Of a stretch of DNA of 64,000 nt, positions 1-17,427 are shown in pieces (within the stretch, counting starts at the first letter, position 1; each line of letters opens with the position of its first letter). The position numbers and the translations under genes were made by a program. Below the pieces are notes generated by a model. That model did no database searches. It had not been told where the DNA came from and was given only the letters and a program-made list of their open reading frames with translations. Origin of the DNA: Hyperoplus lanceolatus. Its lineage: Eukaryota; Chordata; Actinopteri; Uranoscopiformes; Ammodytidae. The stretch lies in NCBI GenBank assembly GCA_026929865.2, contig CM049410.1:19120001-19184000 (forward strand), read 5' to 3'.

Positions 1-593
<593 letters not shown>

Positions 594-868
594 TTCAATC
601 AGTTGCACATACGCATACACAGACAGATGAAGAGACCAAATCTTTACTTTCCAATTCTGCGTTGCAAAATTTGTCCAAAGGCCTATCTAAGAGGTATTTA
701 TTTTACCATCTGCTTAGGCCACTGTGTTTAACATCTGGCTGCTTCAGCAAACATCTGACACAATCTGTAACAACTGAAAAACACACAGATGCAAGCTACA
801 GTAACAACAGTATTCCAAAGGCATGTTTAAGAATGTGTGTAGAGCCAGGCAAAAAACCTATTGATATC

Positions 869-1165
869 TTAAAGGTGCTGTTTGCGAAATGGTTCTTTTA
901 GCTAACTTCCTGTCAGTGACTGAGGTTAGCAGTCCCCTCCCTAATCCCTACGTCACCACATTAATGCACTGCGATCTTCAAGCAGCAGGTTATCTAGCAT
1001 CATCTCAGATCCATAAGTGCGATAAAACATGATTAAAACCATCAAACCAGACAGACGGAGAGCGAGATCGGAATTATGAAACACGCACACAATATAAGTG
1101 ATCACTGTATGAATATAGATCAATTTAACACATTAACATAAATAAATCGCTTACTTCACCTTTAA
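869..1165 (+). mobile_element. TTAA-bounded MITE, copy 1 (internally deleted)
   Basis: The element starts TTAAAGGTGCTG and ends CTTCACCTTTAA, so the terminal inverted repeat begins AAAGGTG and TTAA lies at both edges. The interior (for example CTAACTTCCTGTCAGTGACT and CGTCACCACATTAATGCACT) recurs reverse-complemented at 13347-13833 and directly at 43731-44105. This copy is about 190 bp shorter than the 13.3 kb copy and lacks its middle part. There is no coding capacity. TTAA target sites suit piggyBac- or Kolobok-like transposases, but the superfamily is inferred from the target site alone. Confidence 0.8.
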
Positions 1166-3394
1166 TGGACGGTACAAAGCCACTACAGTGGTGTTTTGCT
1201 TATGCCTGCCTACTAGGTATTCTGACCAGATTCAGAATTAGCATCAAGGACCTTTGTCACCACTGGCTTCAACATGCATGGCTCAGACAAATCATTCAAC
1301 TGTAAATGATGCCAGAAAAAGTCAGAGGAGAGCCTTTACTCTGTTCTTTCGTTTTAACCCTGCATTAGAGCCAGCTGCCTGTATCAGCTCTCAAGATACA
1401 GATGGTTATGCATGCTCTGTCAGATGTCTGGGGAATGGGATTAATTCAAAGCTGACTGGACAAGAGATTTTGCAGGGAGGAAGTAGAGGGATTTTTTTCT
1501 CGCTTCTAGATTTGAGACTCTAATCCTAATTTAAAAATTTAATTTTTTTCAAATAAGCAAAGAGCAAGTAAGAGTGATGTGTCTCTATCAACTCATCTCA
1601 ACACCAATGCAATTATCGTCTAATACGCTCCTGTTATTCGCCGAGCCCCATGCAGGCTCCTACATTTTCCCCCACGCAGTTTGTGTGACAACCCCAGGTA
1701 TTGCATGCACTGTGCAGCAGAAGGTAGAGAGGCAGAGAGGCAGAGAAGCAAGGATGGCATGACTGATGTGGGTGGGAGGAAACAGATTGCCTTCAGGACA
1801 GAAGAGTGGAGGATGTGAGATGGAAGTCGGGGGCATAGGCAGTGCTGTTTTTTCTTGCTGTTCAGATTGAGTATGGGAAAACAGGAAATATTCTCAATGA
1901 AATTCCTTCTCTGCTTGCACATTCCTGCATTTACACACAGTATCATCACACAAAAACAAACACACACTCCGTCTTATAACATGTTATTTCACTGATATAT
2001 TTTACAGTGAGTAAATGATTGTAACTCTTTAAATAAAAAGGTACCCCACAGTGAATCAGCTGGCATCTGTGGCTTGTTGGCCCAGCTCTTCTGATATGCT
2101 GCTCTTGAGGGGCAGAGAAAATGTGTTCAGCAGACTACCGCATACAGCTACTTATAAGCCACATAGAACTAGGAAATGCATCATGTTTTGACCAATCACT
2201 ATTTAGACTAAGAGTGACCTAAACAGATTCAGACACCCCATCTGGCATGGAAAATGAGAGTAAGTTAAGGGCCCCTGCTGTCATCATAACATTAATGCAA
2301 TCATGTGGGCAAGGCTTTAAATCTGTCACGGCATATTTAAAACTGTCATTGTGATGCTTATTATTTTTAGTGGAACTCCGGCAAACAGCCTTCCCTTTAA
2401 GACTTTTAATGTCACATTAAAAAAAATATTTTAAGTATTATTTTAGGTATTTCTGGTTGTGACTTGGTTGTGCTTACCTTTTTTCACCTTAAATGACATA
2501 GCCTTCCAGATTTTAAGAGTAGTAAATTTATCATTTATTGTGAGGTGTGTTTACAGCAAATTTGAGTCCAACAAACAAAATGAGCGGGTAGTGTGCAGTG
2601 GGTTTTTAAAGTTTATTTTTCATTGAAAGCACCTGTTGTAAAAGCAATGAGCTGAACCGAGGGAGGTTACAGAATTCCTCCATAGGTCCGCCACTACCAG
2701 TGACTCCTTTCCCATCAGCATTTGATACATTTTTATAATACAAATGTTGATTAAGGAAGCTTTAAAATGTTTAACTCACATCACGCATCAAGCTTGCCAA
2801 GTTATTTTCCCCTAAAAGGTCAGTGAGCTGCAACAGCTGCCATCTTACTCCCCCTCCTCCTTTCACTTTGAAATTATGTTAACACACGGTAAGCACACTT
2901 TCAGAAGATGGGAGAGAGTAAGTTGTTGCACACTGACACTGTTCCCCTTATATGTCCCAAACATTCAAAAAGAAAAAGCCAAACATTTGGATCAGATTTC
3001 AAACCATTTCATGTTCCTCTCACTAGATCTACCTGATGGCATCTTCAAGGGAGGGACACCTTTGTTGATGTCGGTGGTGTATTGCTTACAATCAATCCTA
3101 ATGAGGTGTTTCTTTTCATCTGTGTGGTGTATCAGGGCCCGGGTGGGGACAGTTGTAATTACTGCTAGGATTTGATAGCATTAGCCTCGTCCCTACCTGT
3201 CCCTTAATGGCATTAGTTCTGAAGGAGTAAATTACTTAAGCCCTCACATGGGGTTAGACACACTGACAAATAGCCTGCTCCATTGTAAACAAGTGTTATT
3301 AATTGAGAGGGGTATTTTTGAAACAAGCACACAATCACCTATGCGACATCCACTGAAAGAATCAGCATAGACAAGGAAGCAAAAGGCAGATTTC
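1166..3394. other. Anonymous sequence without recognisable gene
   Basis: About 2.2 kb of AT-rich sequence. The longest frames are near 100 codons (for example 2876-3175 plus, 1620-1967 minus). They show no domain, no conserved motif and no flanking splice signals that would mark an exon. Confidence 0.4.
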
Positions 3395-3423
3395 CACACA
3401 CAAACACACACACACACACACAC
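3395..3423. repeat. (CA)n short microsatellite
   Basis: An imperfect CA array of about 29 bp with one extra A, ending in CGCG. Confidence 0.9.
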
Positions 3424-3572
3424 GCGTACACCATCAACACTGCAAGAAGTGGTCCCAGAGGAAAAAGCAAAGCAAGAATTGTCCCAATAAAGCGACATGA
3501 AGAGCAGTAGTGCTGCTGCTGATATGCTGTTTCAGCAAGTGGGTTAGTGAGCTGGATCCTGTGAGCTGCACA

Positions 3573-3623
<51 letters not shown>

Positions 3624-3653
3624 GTGTGTGTGTGTGTGTGTGTGCATGTGCGT

Positions 3654-3684
<31 letters not shown>

Positions 3685-3691
3685 GGGGGGG
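3573..3691. repeat. Compound (TGTC)n-(GT)n-G8 microsatellite
   Basis: A run of about twelve TGTC tetranucleotides (to 3620) passes directly into a GT array, then into GT units interrupted by CATG and CG steps (3645-3666), and ends in a run of eight G. The mutation series TGTC to TGTG to TGCG is visible inside one array. Confidence 0.95.
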
Positions 3692-5064
3692 TACAAAAAA
3701 CTAAGTATCCAAATGTATTATCCAGGGATCAACTCTGGTGTGGATGCTGGCATGCTAACCGTCCTTGCCAATAAGCTGCCACTGCATCCATCAGTCCCTA
3801 TCGCTCCCCCGGTGCCAGCTACGACAAGAGGACGGATTATCCGCCCAGAATTTCAAGAACTTGCCAATGATGTTGCCATGCTACGCACAGTAAATAAAAA
3901 GTAGAAAAAAAATCAGGTAGGCAAAATATACAATATATTTGTATTTGAATAATAGGAAGATGAGTATATAGTGACTGAAAGTACCATACGAAGAAGGGTT
4001 AACACAGTGGGCTTGACATATGCTGCATGTTTCGCAGCAAAAAGATCCCTTCTGCATGCAAGCAAACTATTGTGTAATATAGTGCAACCGCTAACAGAAA
4101 ATCTGGCAGCGGGTAACAAATATCACACTGAGGGGCATTGCATTCTTTTGCAGTATTTTTGGGCCAATTTGGGGCAGTGGAACTAGCTGAAAACAAAAAA
4201 AAATCATATTATCACCTTATACTGAAGAGTTGACAATAGAATAGGTTAAAATACTGTGTGGGTTCACCACACGCAATGTCATTCTAAAACTATTGATGGT
4301 TGCAGCTTTAATAATCTGTCTTGAAATAAAATATTTCCACTGCAACACTAGAAACAAAAACAAAACACAAAAAAATTAAGATTAATGTGCATTCATGAGT
4401 TCAACAAAATAAAACTAAAGCGTAGGTGTTATTTCTGTCCGGCACCTTGAAACAAGTTTTATCATGTGATGCAAATAGCACTTGATTAAGATTGAGAGAT
4501 GATGTAAGATGTTTACCCTTTGATGAGATATAAAAGAAGAGAAGAAAACAGGTGAAAGGAGAGCAATGACGTTAAAAGACTGACATGGCAAATAAAAGGT
4601 AGTGACAGTTATACAGTCCGGCTAAATTCATTTCACTTGGACCTGTAAACACATTATTACTGGCCACTGCCAAAGAGCTGCACACACACCACACAGTATA
4701 TCACCATGCATCTCACCTCACAGACGGCTGTCAGACCATATGCACATCCTGGCAGTAACTGGGTTTCAGCTGCTTGTCTCATAAATGTTTAAGTTTACAG
4801 CTCTTAGATCACAGACTTCACCATGTCCGCTTCTCGGATTTCAGATAATCCAATGATCTAATTTAATCCAATCTAGGATTACCTTATCCCATGGATCTTT
4901 CTATCAACTGGTCTTTAACAAGGCAGTTTTTAGTGCAAAGAAGTAGCATCTGGCAGCTACAAATCAGTACGCACTGTCTTTGCAGATTCAAGCCATTAGT
5001 TGTTTGCAAAGAATAAGCATAAGAAAATAAATACTCAGAGTAAGTTTATACTTACTTTATATTT
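3692..5064. other. Anonymous sequence without recognisable gene
   Basis: AT-rich DNA with short overlapping frames of no more than 71 codons on both strands around 3.9-4.2 kb. No family resemblance, splice pattern or repeat terminus was recognised. Confidence 0.4.
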
Positions 5065-5452
5065 TAGGGCTGTCAAACGATTAAAATTTTTAATCAGATT
5101 AATCACAGGATTCTGTGGATTAATCACGATTAATCACGATTAATTTTACCATCCGAAATATGCCCGAAAAATTAAAATTTTTGCTGTATATTGTTGTACG
5201 AACGGAAAGATAAAGGACAGAAGGAAGGTGGATGTACATTTAAAATTAGAATTTTTATTAATTGAAAATCCAAATGATGGTTTTAATACAGAAAATTAAT
5301 TTAAATCGAACTAAAATATATACCCACCACACCATAATTCAATTGGTCTGTCTCTTTACTATGTCTTTGGGCAAATATAGGCTATATAATGGCATTTATT
5401 TGGTGAATCTATAGGTTGTGCATTCTTGAATACAACTTGATTACAGTCCGCG

Positions 5453-5458
5453 GTGTGT

Positions 5459-5536
<78 letters not shown>
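5453..5536. repeat. (GT)n microsatellite inside the hAT-type element
   Basis: A GT array of about 84 bp with one GG imperfection near 5459. It ends in ACGCGCG. Confidence 0.95.
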
Positions 5537-5539
<3 letters not shown>

Positions 5540-5800
5540 CGCGAACACGTCTCAGGGGACTGTTCATTTGTGCCAGGAAGCCAACGTTATGTTGATGTCT
5601 ACTCACACACACCTCTGAAAACTGCAGACGTTTGTGTCCTCGCGGGCTCTTAACAGAGCGGACACTGTTTCTCCTCCTTTTACTCCCGACATCAACTGTC
5701 ACCCGCGGCAGTTGATTTTATATACTATCTATGCCCCCGACACAGATGTGACCGTTAGCAGTTTAAAACACGGCATGGGCTAGCGTGCTGTGATGTTTGG

Positions 5801-6114
5801 TAAATGGTAATGGTAAATGGTAAATGGACTTGTATAGCGCTATATCTCCGTTTATCACAGATCCAAAGCGCTTTACATTGTTTTTGTACACATTCACCCA
5901 GTCACACACACATTCATACACCGATAGCAGCAGCTACCACGCAGGGTAGGCTTAGCACTAGGGTGCTAAGCTAACTAAGCTAACTATCGGGAGCAATTCG
6001 GGGTTCAGTGTCTTGCCCAGGGACACTTCGACATGTGGCGGGGAGACGGGGGATCGAACCTCCGACCCTGCACACCAGAGGCGAACTCCCTACCCACTTC
6101 GCCACTGCCGCCCC
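5801..6114 (-). mobile_element. tRNA-derived SINE inserted in the hAT-type element
   Basis: Read on the minus strand, the head has an A-box-like TGGCGAAGTGG and a B box GGTTCGATCCC (near 6050-6105), the two internal RNA polymerase III promoter blocks of a tRNA. The body follows with CCTGGGCAAGACACTGAAC. The 3' tail has AGCGCTATACAAGTCCA and then repeated TTTACCA. GTTTGG flanks it on both sides (5795-5800 and 6115-6120) as a 6-bp target duplication, so it inserted as a unit into the older host element. The AGCGCTATA tail resembles that of fish L2-type LINEs, which probably supply the reverse transcriptase (inference). Confidence 0.8.
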
Positions 6115-6296
6115 GTTTGGCTGCGCGCAGCTACTGATCCTGGGTCAGCCGCAATGTTTGAGTGGCTGTAGTACAGAGCCGGTGGGATGTACGGGGCGGA
6201 TCATTCTGCACATGCGTTAATTGCGATAAAAAAAATTAACACGTTAATTCCAGAAATGAATCACCTTGTGTTAACGCGATAATTTTGACAGCCCTA

Positions 6297-7355
<1,059 letters not shown>

Positions 7356-7595
7356 GTGCTGATATGATGTAAAGACAAAAAGTACAAGCTGTATTTCTAC
7401 ACACAAAGACGCACGAGAACACACACACCCGCCCTCTTTGCAATCGCTGCCACTTCTTCCCCCTTTTTCTATCAGCATATATTAGACCCAGAGGAACCTA
7501 TTAACACTGTTAAACTAGGCTAATTATCCAACACACTTTTAACACTGAGGAAATGTGTGAGAGTAAGTGTGTGTGTCATATGTGTGTTTGCAGTT

Positions 7596-7604
<9 letters not shown>

Positions 7605-7691
<87 letters not shown>
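7605..7691. repeat. (TG)n microsatellite
   Basis: An 87-bp TG array only about 250 bp after the previous one, preceded by degenerate TGTGTG-rich sequence (7550-7604). Confidence 0.97.
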
Positions 7692-7693
<2 letters not shown>

Positions 7694-10600
7694 TATGAAA
7701 TCAGTGTATGTTCAGGCGCACAGACACATTTGCAAGATTGTATACGACATGTGATAATGTCTATGCGTCGTCAATTGCTCTCACAGGAGGTGAAGTGAAT
7801 CAATCAGGTTGCCACTCACAATTACCGGGCTATTAATAACAAAACACTTCGCAGTTGCCTCCACAGCAGATACACTTTGACGAAATGACTCCAATCGGAA
7901 AATATATATATTTTTTTTTAAATCACCATATCAATTTAGCACTTGGCAATAAACAGAATTTGCATGCTCTATATGTCTGTACGGACTATTCACTGTTGGT
8001 TATGTATATGTTTTCCTAATGTATTTTGGGATAAGATCAAGGGAACTCTCCATCAATGTCTTAGTGATAGTGACAGAGCCAACTGGTGCTCATGGATCCC
8101 ACGGAAAACCGCTGAAGAGGAATAAACATACTAACAAGCCATTTGGAAGCAGAGGATCAACTGCCAGCATCTGAGAAAAGCCCAGGAGGGTGTTGATCAA
8201 GTTTTCAGTCAGGGCACAGATACACAGGACGCTACTGTACATAAAATGAATTAGAGAGAAGGGGAAAGTGTAGACAACAGACCCTAGGAGGTGGGCAACG
8301 GTGGTCACCAATTCAACATTCAAAATACGAAAGGGTAGTCTTAAATTAATTTAAATATTTTTTGATAAGAGATAAAAAATAAATTTAAAAAAACACGGAG
8401 AGCGGTGGTACAGACGGAAATTATTCTGTCCTTAAACCGGCAATGACTGATTTTTTGGAGTGGACAGATCAAACATTTGCTGAAACTTGGTATGAAGCCC
8501 TGTAAATTCTTTTTTTACCAATTTCGAAACAAGCAAATGGGTTTCAGTTTAAAACCAACAAAATTCAAACAGATTGTATGTCCGAAAACTCCCAAAGGTT
8601 TAATAATATTCTAAAATATTTCAACCTGCGCCTTATTCTCATAGCTATTGCATGGTAATGTCAATCACTAGACTACTGTTGTAAAGATTTAGAAAACTAG
8701 TTAAGAAGAAAGTTTACATCAATTATTGCATATATGCTTGAGTCTAAGTGAAACAGAATATACCTGACCTGGATTAGTTATTGGAGCAAACTGCATAGGA
8801 ATCTACTTTTCAAGGTATCTTTTCCAAACCAAAGTTACCTAACTATGGTACCGATCCTATCATCTACATAAATAAAAACGTTATTATTTTATCGTTTCTT
8901 GGAAAGATTACATTTCAGTAGGTATAAATTGCCAGAATAATTATAGTGTTTACCCTTTGACCCGATGTATGTTACTAATTACACTTTTGGCAGTACAGCA
9001 CAATGAGACAGTAGCATTCATTAGTAACCGATACATGTTTAAAATCTCTCCAGCCTGGCCACCTACCAGAAGTTAAACACATCAGTGAGTCGGTGAGGCT
9101 CAATGATGAGCTGTTGTCGTTGTTGTTGTTGTCCACGCTGGCCATTACACAGGATACGCTCTTAGAATAGTGTGATGGATCAGTAGATACAGTAATGACA
9201 AGCCAGAATGTCACTGGGTTTCACAGCAGCTATACTTAGATGCTGTGAGAAATATGGATACACAATCACCAAGTGTTGGCCTCTGTTTTAGTGCTCTCAA
9301 GTCACCAACAAGTTCAACTTCCAGCTAAACTCTGATTAACTTATGGCCTCGTACTAACAGACAGTCTGTCCTATTTATAGGGTTAAATAAATGAAATTGT
9401 TTGATCTGATTATGACAGCATGAGCTTCATGCTGTACAGAGAAAGTACTATACAAGCTAAATCTACTGGCAAACCTGGAGAAGAGAGAATGAGGCAGGGG
9501 GGCTTCAGCCTTACCTTGCTGCCACATAGATCAATCTCTCTCCCTGGAACATGAAACCCTGGAGCTTAACGCCTCCACACCACCTGGCACGGGTGGATAA
9601 TTAACAAGTGTTGTACTATGTTTGCCCTTTATTTAATATAAAATATTAGTGTGCTGCTGCAGGGAACAAAAACTGAGGAATTCCAACCCAATACTTCACA
9701 CCAGACAGCCTCTTATCAGCCAGCCTGTGCGGGCAGAGAGAGTTTTGGACAAAACAAAAACAAAACAAAGTCTGGAATGAGCCTTTTTGGCCTTCCAAGT
9801 GTGCATACGGGAAATACAGCACCATTATGACACCTCTGCTGGTCAAAATAGAGAATCCCAAAAAGGGATACAGCAATCTCTCCATATGCTGCACTGTCTC
9901 CTTTTAACGAGCTCCTCAGTCCGCTGCATCAGCAAAGATGTTGGTGCTAACAGCCTAAGGCCTTTCAATGCTATGGGTGGATTTTTTTTTAACCATGACC
10001 CTATTCCCATATCTGCAGCAGACACAGTGACAACATAGAAATGTGGTGAAATGTGCCACTGAGCTGCTTCGCAAACTAATACAATTCTACCCCTGACTCC
10101 TTATGGGATGAAAGGTACTAATACTTCACATTTTTACCTTCAAAAAGAACAGCAGAGGAAGCTATTAGCAGATTTTTCTTCCAACTACAACTTTTTATGG
10201 CATCTGGTAGAGCGTTCTATTGTCTTGCGCCCTTCGTAGAGAAAGCCCAAAGGCAGTGTGACGAAATGGTAGGGCACATTCTATCAAGAATATATTCCTG
10301 TGAGTATTTTTAATATATTTGTAAGGAAAATAAACTAATACCCATTGACAAATATATGTGCGCGGCAAAAGGTTTTGGTTTTAGTTGGCTAAAATTAAGT
10401 TATGTTTAACATATTTAAAAAAAAATCCTTGGAATTAAGAGATGGATCCAAGATTACTTCAAGATATCATAATGGAGAAACTATCTTTCACCCAGCTGTT
10501 GTTGTTCTGGTTCACTCAGCCAACTCAGTATTAAATGGTTTTAAAAACATTTAATAGGTGAACCTGGTCTGAACACACAGAATGCAACTAAACTAAAATT

Positions 10601-11184
10601 AATCCTTTAATTAATTACGATTGAGACACTGCACCTTAGCTCTCATTGAAACATAGAAAAAAACATTTAGCATTTCTAATGCAAATTAATAATGTAAAAA
10701 ATACAACAATAAACAAATGTCTAGTCATCGTAAATGTGTTAGATGTGTGTGGGAAACTCAGTTCTGGTCAGGATGGCAGACTTTCCATTTGGCCAACAAT
10801 GCAACTGTGTAACTAACATGACAGATGTGGACATGTGCAGGATTGGTTTTGTGTATTACGGGGTTGCCTTTCATAATCTCTGCCTATTCCCAATCATTGT
10901 GTGTGGATTTGGTGTTACATCTTAAATGATCAGTATTGGTGTACAGTGTTGGCACGCATCTCCTCCCAATAACATTCAGTTCAGCTGCTTCCGTCTCATA
11001 ATTTCTGCCATGTATTAAAGCTCACGATACTTCACCATCACACACCTTTGTGAAGCCAGCATCTCCTCTATGTCACAAAAACAAGATTCCAGGGTAAAAA
11101 GGATGTAGGGCATAACAATTTTTACTGGTAATACAAATTTTATTTTATTTTCTCTTTGCAATATTTGGCATTAGAGGTGGTGGT

Positions 11185-11188
<4 letters not shown>
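7692..11188. other. Anonymous sequence without recognisable gene
   Basis: About 3.5 kb of AT-rich DNA. No frame exceeds 85 codons and none has recognisable motifs. I see no transposon terminus, tRNA-like block or clear splice-site pair. Confidence 0.4.

Positions 11189-11215
<27 letters not shown>
11189..11215. repeat. (TC)n microsatellite
   Basis: A TC dinucleotide run of about 27 bp. Confidence 0.9.
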
Positions 11216-12327
<1,112 letters not shown>

Positions 12328-12598
12328 AAGAGATGGGGGGTTAATGATGCGTGAAAGAGAATTACCCCACTCCACAAAGGACAGTCACTCTGCTTGTCGC
12401 ATGGACAACACTTATTCCAAATGACCCTACTCTCTATTCATGAAGCATCTGTGTGTGCGTGTGCGTGTGTGTGTCATAGACTGTATTAAAGGTGAGTGTA
12501 TGTGTTTGTGTGTGTGTGTGTGAGTTCAGTTCTCATGGTACTCATATCTTAGCCTTGATGCATCTCTAGGGTTGCACATCAGATGAGAAATGAGCATC

Positions 12599-12600
<2 letters not shown>

Positions 12601-12674
<74 letters not shown>
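12601..12674. repeat. (CA)n microsatellite
   Basis: A pure CA array of about 74 bp. Shorter GT runs lie just upstream (12451-12475 and 12505-12521). Confidence 0.97.
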
Positions 12675-12675
<1 letters not shown>

Positions 12676-12854
12676 TCTGGACATACTGCAGTGAGATCAG
12701 TATCTGAGCTTGTGAAAATAAATGTCGTATACCTTTATTTATCCAAGGTAAGTCAACTGTGCACAGCTACAGTCCTTTTCCAGCAACACACTGCTGCTTT
12801 ATCTGTATTATAGTTGCACAAATTCTTATTAAAAGGGCCACTGCAGTCTTATAG

Positions 12855-13060
12855 CTGCTCTGCACTGGCTCCCTGTTTCCTCCGGAAGTCCTTTTACTCG
12901 TTGACAAAGGTCTCAACGGCTTAGGTACGGCCTACATCACACATGGGTTTCTAGACACCCAAGGCAGCATTTTTTAGCTCTAATCTCAAACTGTGGTACA
13001 GAGGACAGGGTGTGTTGACATTTTTAAAACATATCTTTTTAACCATGCCTTTCCCATTCA
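12855..13060 (+). mobile_element. L2-like LINE reverse transcriptase C-terminal remnant
   Basis: In one frame near 12855 the DNA reads ALHWLPV, and in a shifted frame LLLVDKGLNGL. Near 13015 it reads TFLKHIFLTMPF. In this order they match the familiar end of fish L2-type LINE ORF2, where a LHWLPV block precedes a KALNGL block and a final FKxxLKTYLF block. Frame changes and a stop lie between them, so it is a decayed 5'-truncated copy. There is no 3' tail or target duplication that I can place. Assignment to L2 rather than a related clade is uncertain. Confidence 0.5.
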
Positions 13061-13346
13061 ATCCAATCACTTTTATTTCAGTCACAGTATGCTGCTCCGA
13101 TGAAACATCATTGGCAGCCAAACTATTAACATTTCCTAATTGTTTCAGGTCCCCTAATATGATTACTGACCCTGCTAAATTTGCTACATTTTCCAATTTT
13201 TCCAGCTGCAAGATTTGAAACATTACTGTGTCAAATTTGGCTTAAAGAGCTTAAAGACAATTACATCCGAGTTTCCGGTCTGAAACATCTTCATTTAAAG
13301 AGCAAAAAATTAAGTGCTTCGCTCAAAAGCACCACAGTAACATTAG

Positions 13347-13833
13347 TTAAAGGTGAAGTAAGCGGTTTATTTATGTTAATATAAGTGTTAAATCGCTCTT
13401 TATTCATACAGTGATCACTTACATAAAGTGCGCATTTCATAAAGCCGATCTCTCAGTCAGCTGTTTTGCATGTAATCAGCAAATAAACTTATTGGAGTAT
13501 CCCAAAATTGTTATCCAATCAGAGGAGAACGCTACAAACCGACACTCGTCTCACTCATATATACACTCCATGGTCTCACTGCCGGTGCACGCCAGAGCAA
13601 CAGATGGGTGAATGTGTATGTGCCTACAATGGCGGAGCAGGTAAAAATCCTTCCCAATGTCTGTTTTGATGGTTTTTATCATGTTTTATCACACTTATTG
13701 ATCTGAGATGATGCTAGATAACTCGCTGCTTGAAGACAGCAGTGCATTAATGTGGTGACGTAGGGACGAGGGAGGGGACTGCTAACTGATAGGAAGTTAG
13801 CTAAAAGAACCATTCCGCTTACAGCACCTTTAA
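13347..13833 (-). mobile_element. TTAA-bounded MITE, copy 2 (longest)
   Basis: It begins TTAAAGGTGAAGTAAGCGG and ends CGCTTACAGCACCTTTAA, with TTAA at both edges. The two ends match imperfectly as AAAGGTGxxGTAAGCGG terminal inverted repeats. Read on the minus strand it is collinear with copy 1 and copy 3. At 487 bp it is the most complete member here. It has no transposase, so it must rely on an enzyme in trans. Confidence 0.85.
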
Positions 13834-14060
13834 AAGGTGGAGTCAGCAATTCTGGAGAATGTTTGTTGTGAAAATCACTTTTTGTCAAAATCAGTGAATA
13901 TCTTCTCACCATCCGCTACCTGTCCATACTGTGGGTGTGCTGAAAGAGAATATGTTGTTAATACACGGCCCTGAATCTCTAAACTGTTATGTCAACAAAT
14001 GTGGGCCCACCGCTAGCAAAAAAAACTGTTTACAGAGCCTAGGCTGTGTATTAACACTGT
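13830..14060. mobile_element. Candidate second MITE end abutting copy 2
   Basis: Sequence from TTTAAAAGGTGGAGTCAGCAATTC onward resembles, from memory of fish genomes, a dispersed repeat with a TTAAAGGTGG-type end. It starts exactly where copy 2 stops. No opposite terminus is visible, so the right boundary is a guess. Confidence 0.25.
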
Positions 14061-15833
<1,773 letters not shown>

Positions 15834-17427
15834 GGGGATTAAATAAGGAATACATCCCTCCAATATTTTTCATAGTTATTACAGTCTGAGAATTTGGCAG
15901 AATCAGAAGTCGGAGTACAAAGTCTGAGTCTATGAGCCTGCTGGCATTCCAGGATGAGCCGGACTGTATTGGAGGAAGCCATTTGGTTGGTTTTATTATT
16001 TTAATGGTCTCTCTATATATACACACACATAATCAAGCCCTGTGCTTATCTTTCATACAAGATGGGAAATACTTTCGGGCAAATTGGTCACAGTTTCCCA
16101 GGCAAAAGGCCAGGACTCCAATAAGTCTCTATGGGGCTGGGCTTACTTTTCATCTTTAGTGTGGAGGCTCAGGGTGTCAGATGGGGCTGCTTGACCCGAT
16201 GCTATCAGCTAATGGTCCTTTCACAGTATGGAAGATGGCAACAATAAAAAAGGTCAAAAGGCAATTGGTTGTATAACTGCATGGCATGGAATCTGGATTG
16301 GTACAAGCTCTTACAACATGACGAAAGACATCAGCATTTAGACATCAATGTGTCTGAATGATGGGCTGCACAAAATGACAGTAAATACTTTCCAATACAG
16401 CAAAGCTGGAGTTCAATAACAACCCATTGGTGGATTATTATGCTTTAAGGTTCATCAGCTGTGGGCTTTCATTCAACATCAGTGTGTGTGTGTGCTTCTA
16501 GAGCCTAGCGGCTGATTTATGTTCTAAATATTATTAAAATAAATTAAATCAATGCTCCATTTGTCCCTCAAACTATGCTATGAATAATGTTGCAATAGCA
16601 GGATAAGTATCAATCTTTTAAAACTCTGCCCTTCAGCTGTTCAACGCCAGAGGAATCTATGTGCAACCGTGAAGATATAATCTTTAATTTTGTTCATGAA
16701 AATATGACATTTTCTATGCGTTCATATCTTAACATGAAATCAGTGAGTGAACGTATCATTGGTCATCCAGTCGCTGACATTGAGAGCCCATTTAGACTGC
16801 TTTCAGTTCCTGTAGTGCGTTCAGTCTGTTGCTAGTCCAAGCTGCCCACATTCAGTTATGTAAAAAAGCTATCCTGTAAAATAAGGTTAATTGCTAAGCA
16901 GCACATGGTTATCATGTTGTAATTGTTGCTGTGGCTTTCGCTGCCTTTTTAAAAAGCCTATTACGATTAACAAGTAATGTTGTGTGTGTCAAAATAAACT
17001 GATTCAAGTCAGTGACCATTTTTGACTAAGTAAAGTCGGTTCACTAATTGAAAGTTGTTGAAGACGGGTTTTTGCATCGACAGAACCCATTCATATTATA
17101 TCCTAATACTGCCTCTGCTTCACGGGAAAAGCATCCACCTTTGGTAAAACACATATAGATGAAGATTTTTTTCACAACAAAATATTTTGAATCATAGGTA
17201 AGATTTGCGCAAGCCATTTATCGATTAACATGTTAACTACAATGTCTGCTATCAGCCAGAAACCTGTGTCACATCAACAACAGCAAACAAGATGACTGAA
17301 AGAAAATATTTAAAAAGTTACAAACCAAAATTTCACTCTTTACACACATTCGATAAAACATTTGAATACACAGCCTGACTTAAAAAGTAAATACAACAGT
17401 ATTTTAGAAAATAATCATCTTAAAAGG
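15834..17427. other. Anonymous sequence without recognisable gene
   Basis: About 1.6 kb of AT-rich DNA. No coding or repeat signature was seen before the TA target site of the Tc1 element at 17428. Confidence 0.4.

Larger units (their letters stand above)
5065..6296 (+). mobile_element. hAT-type non-autonomous element with nested insertions
   Basis: The left end reads TAGGGCTGTCAAACGATTAA and the right end, reverse-complemented, reads TAGGGCTGTCAAAATTATCG. The first 13 bases are identical. Subterminal ATTAATCACG repeats (5092-5145) match the design of a very common fish family that begins TAGGGCTGTCAA and is usually assigned to hAT. The 8-bp target duplication expected for hAT is not readable (TTATATTT versus ATATATAT), because the right flank has become an AT microsatellite. 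No transposase frame is present. Much of the length comes from a GT array (5453-5536) and a SINE (5801-6114). Confidence 0.8.

Noticed and set aside
6045..6114. Possible tRNA gene (B box GGTTCGATCCC on the minus strand)
   Set aside because: The tRNA-like part continues into a SINE body with a target duplication and does not fold as a full cloverleaf with acceptor pairing by eye.
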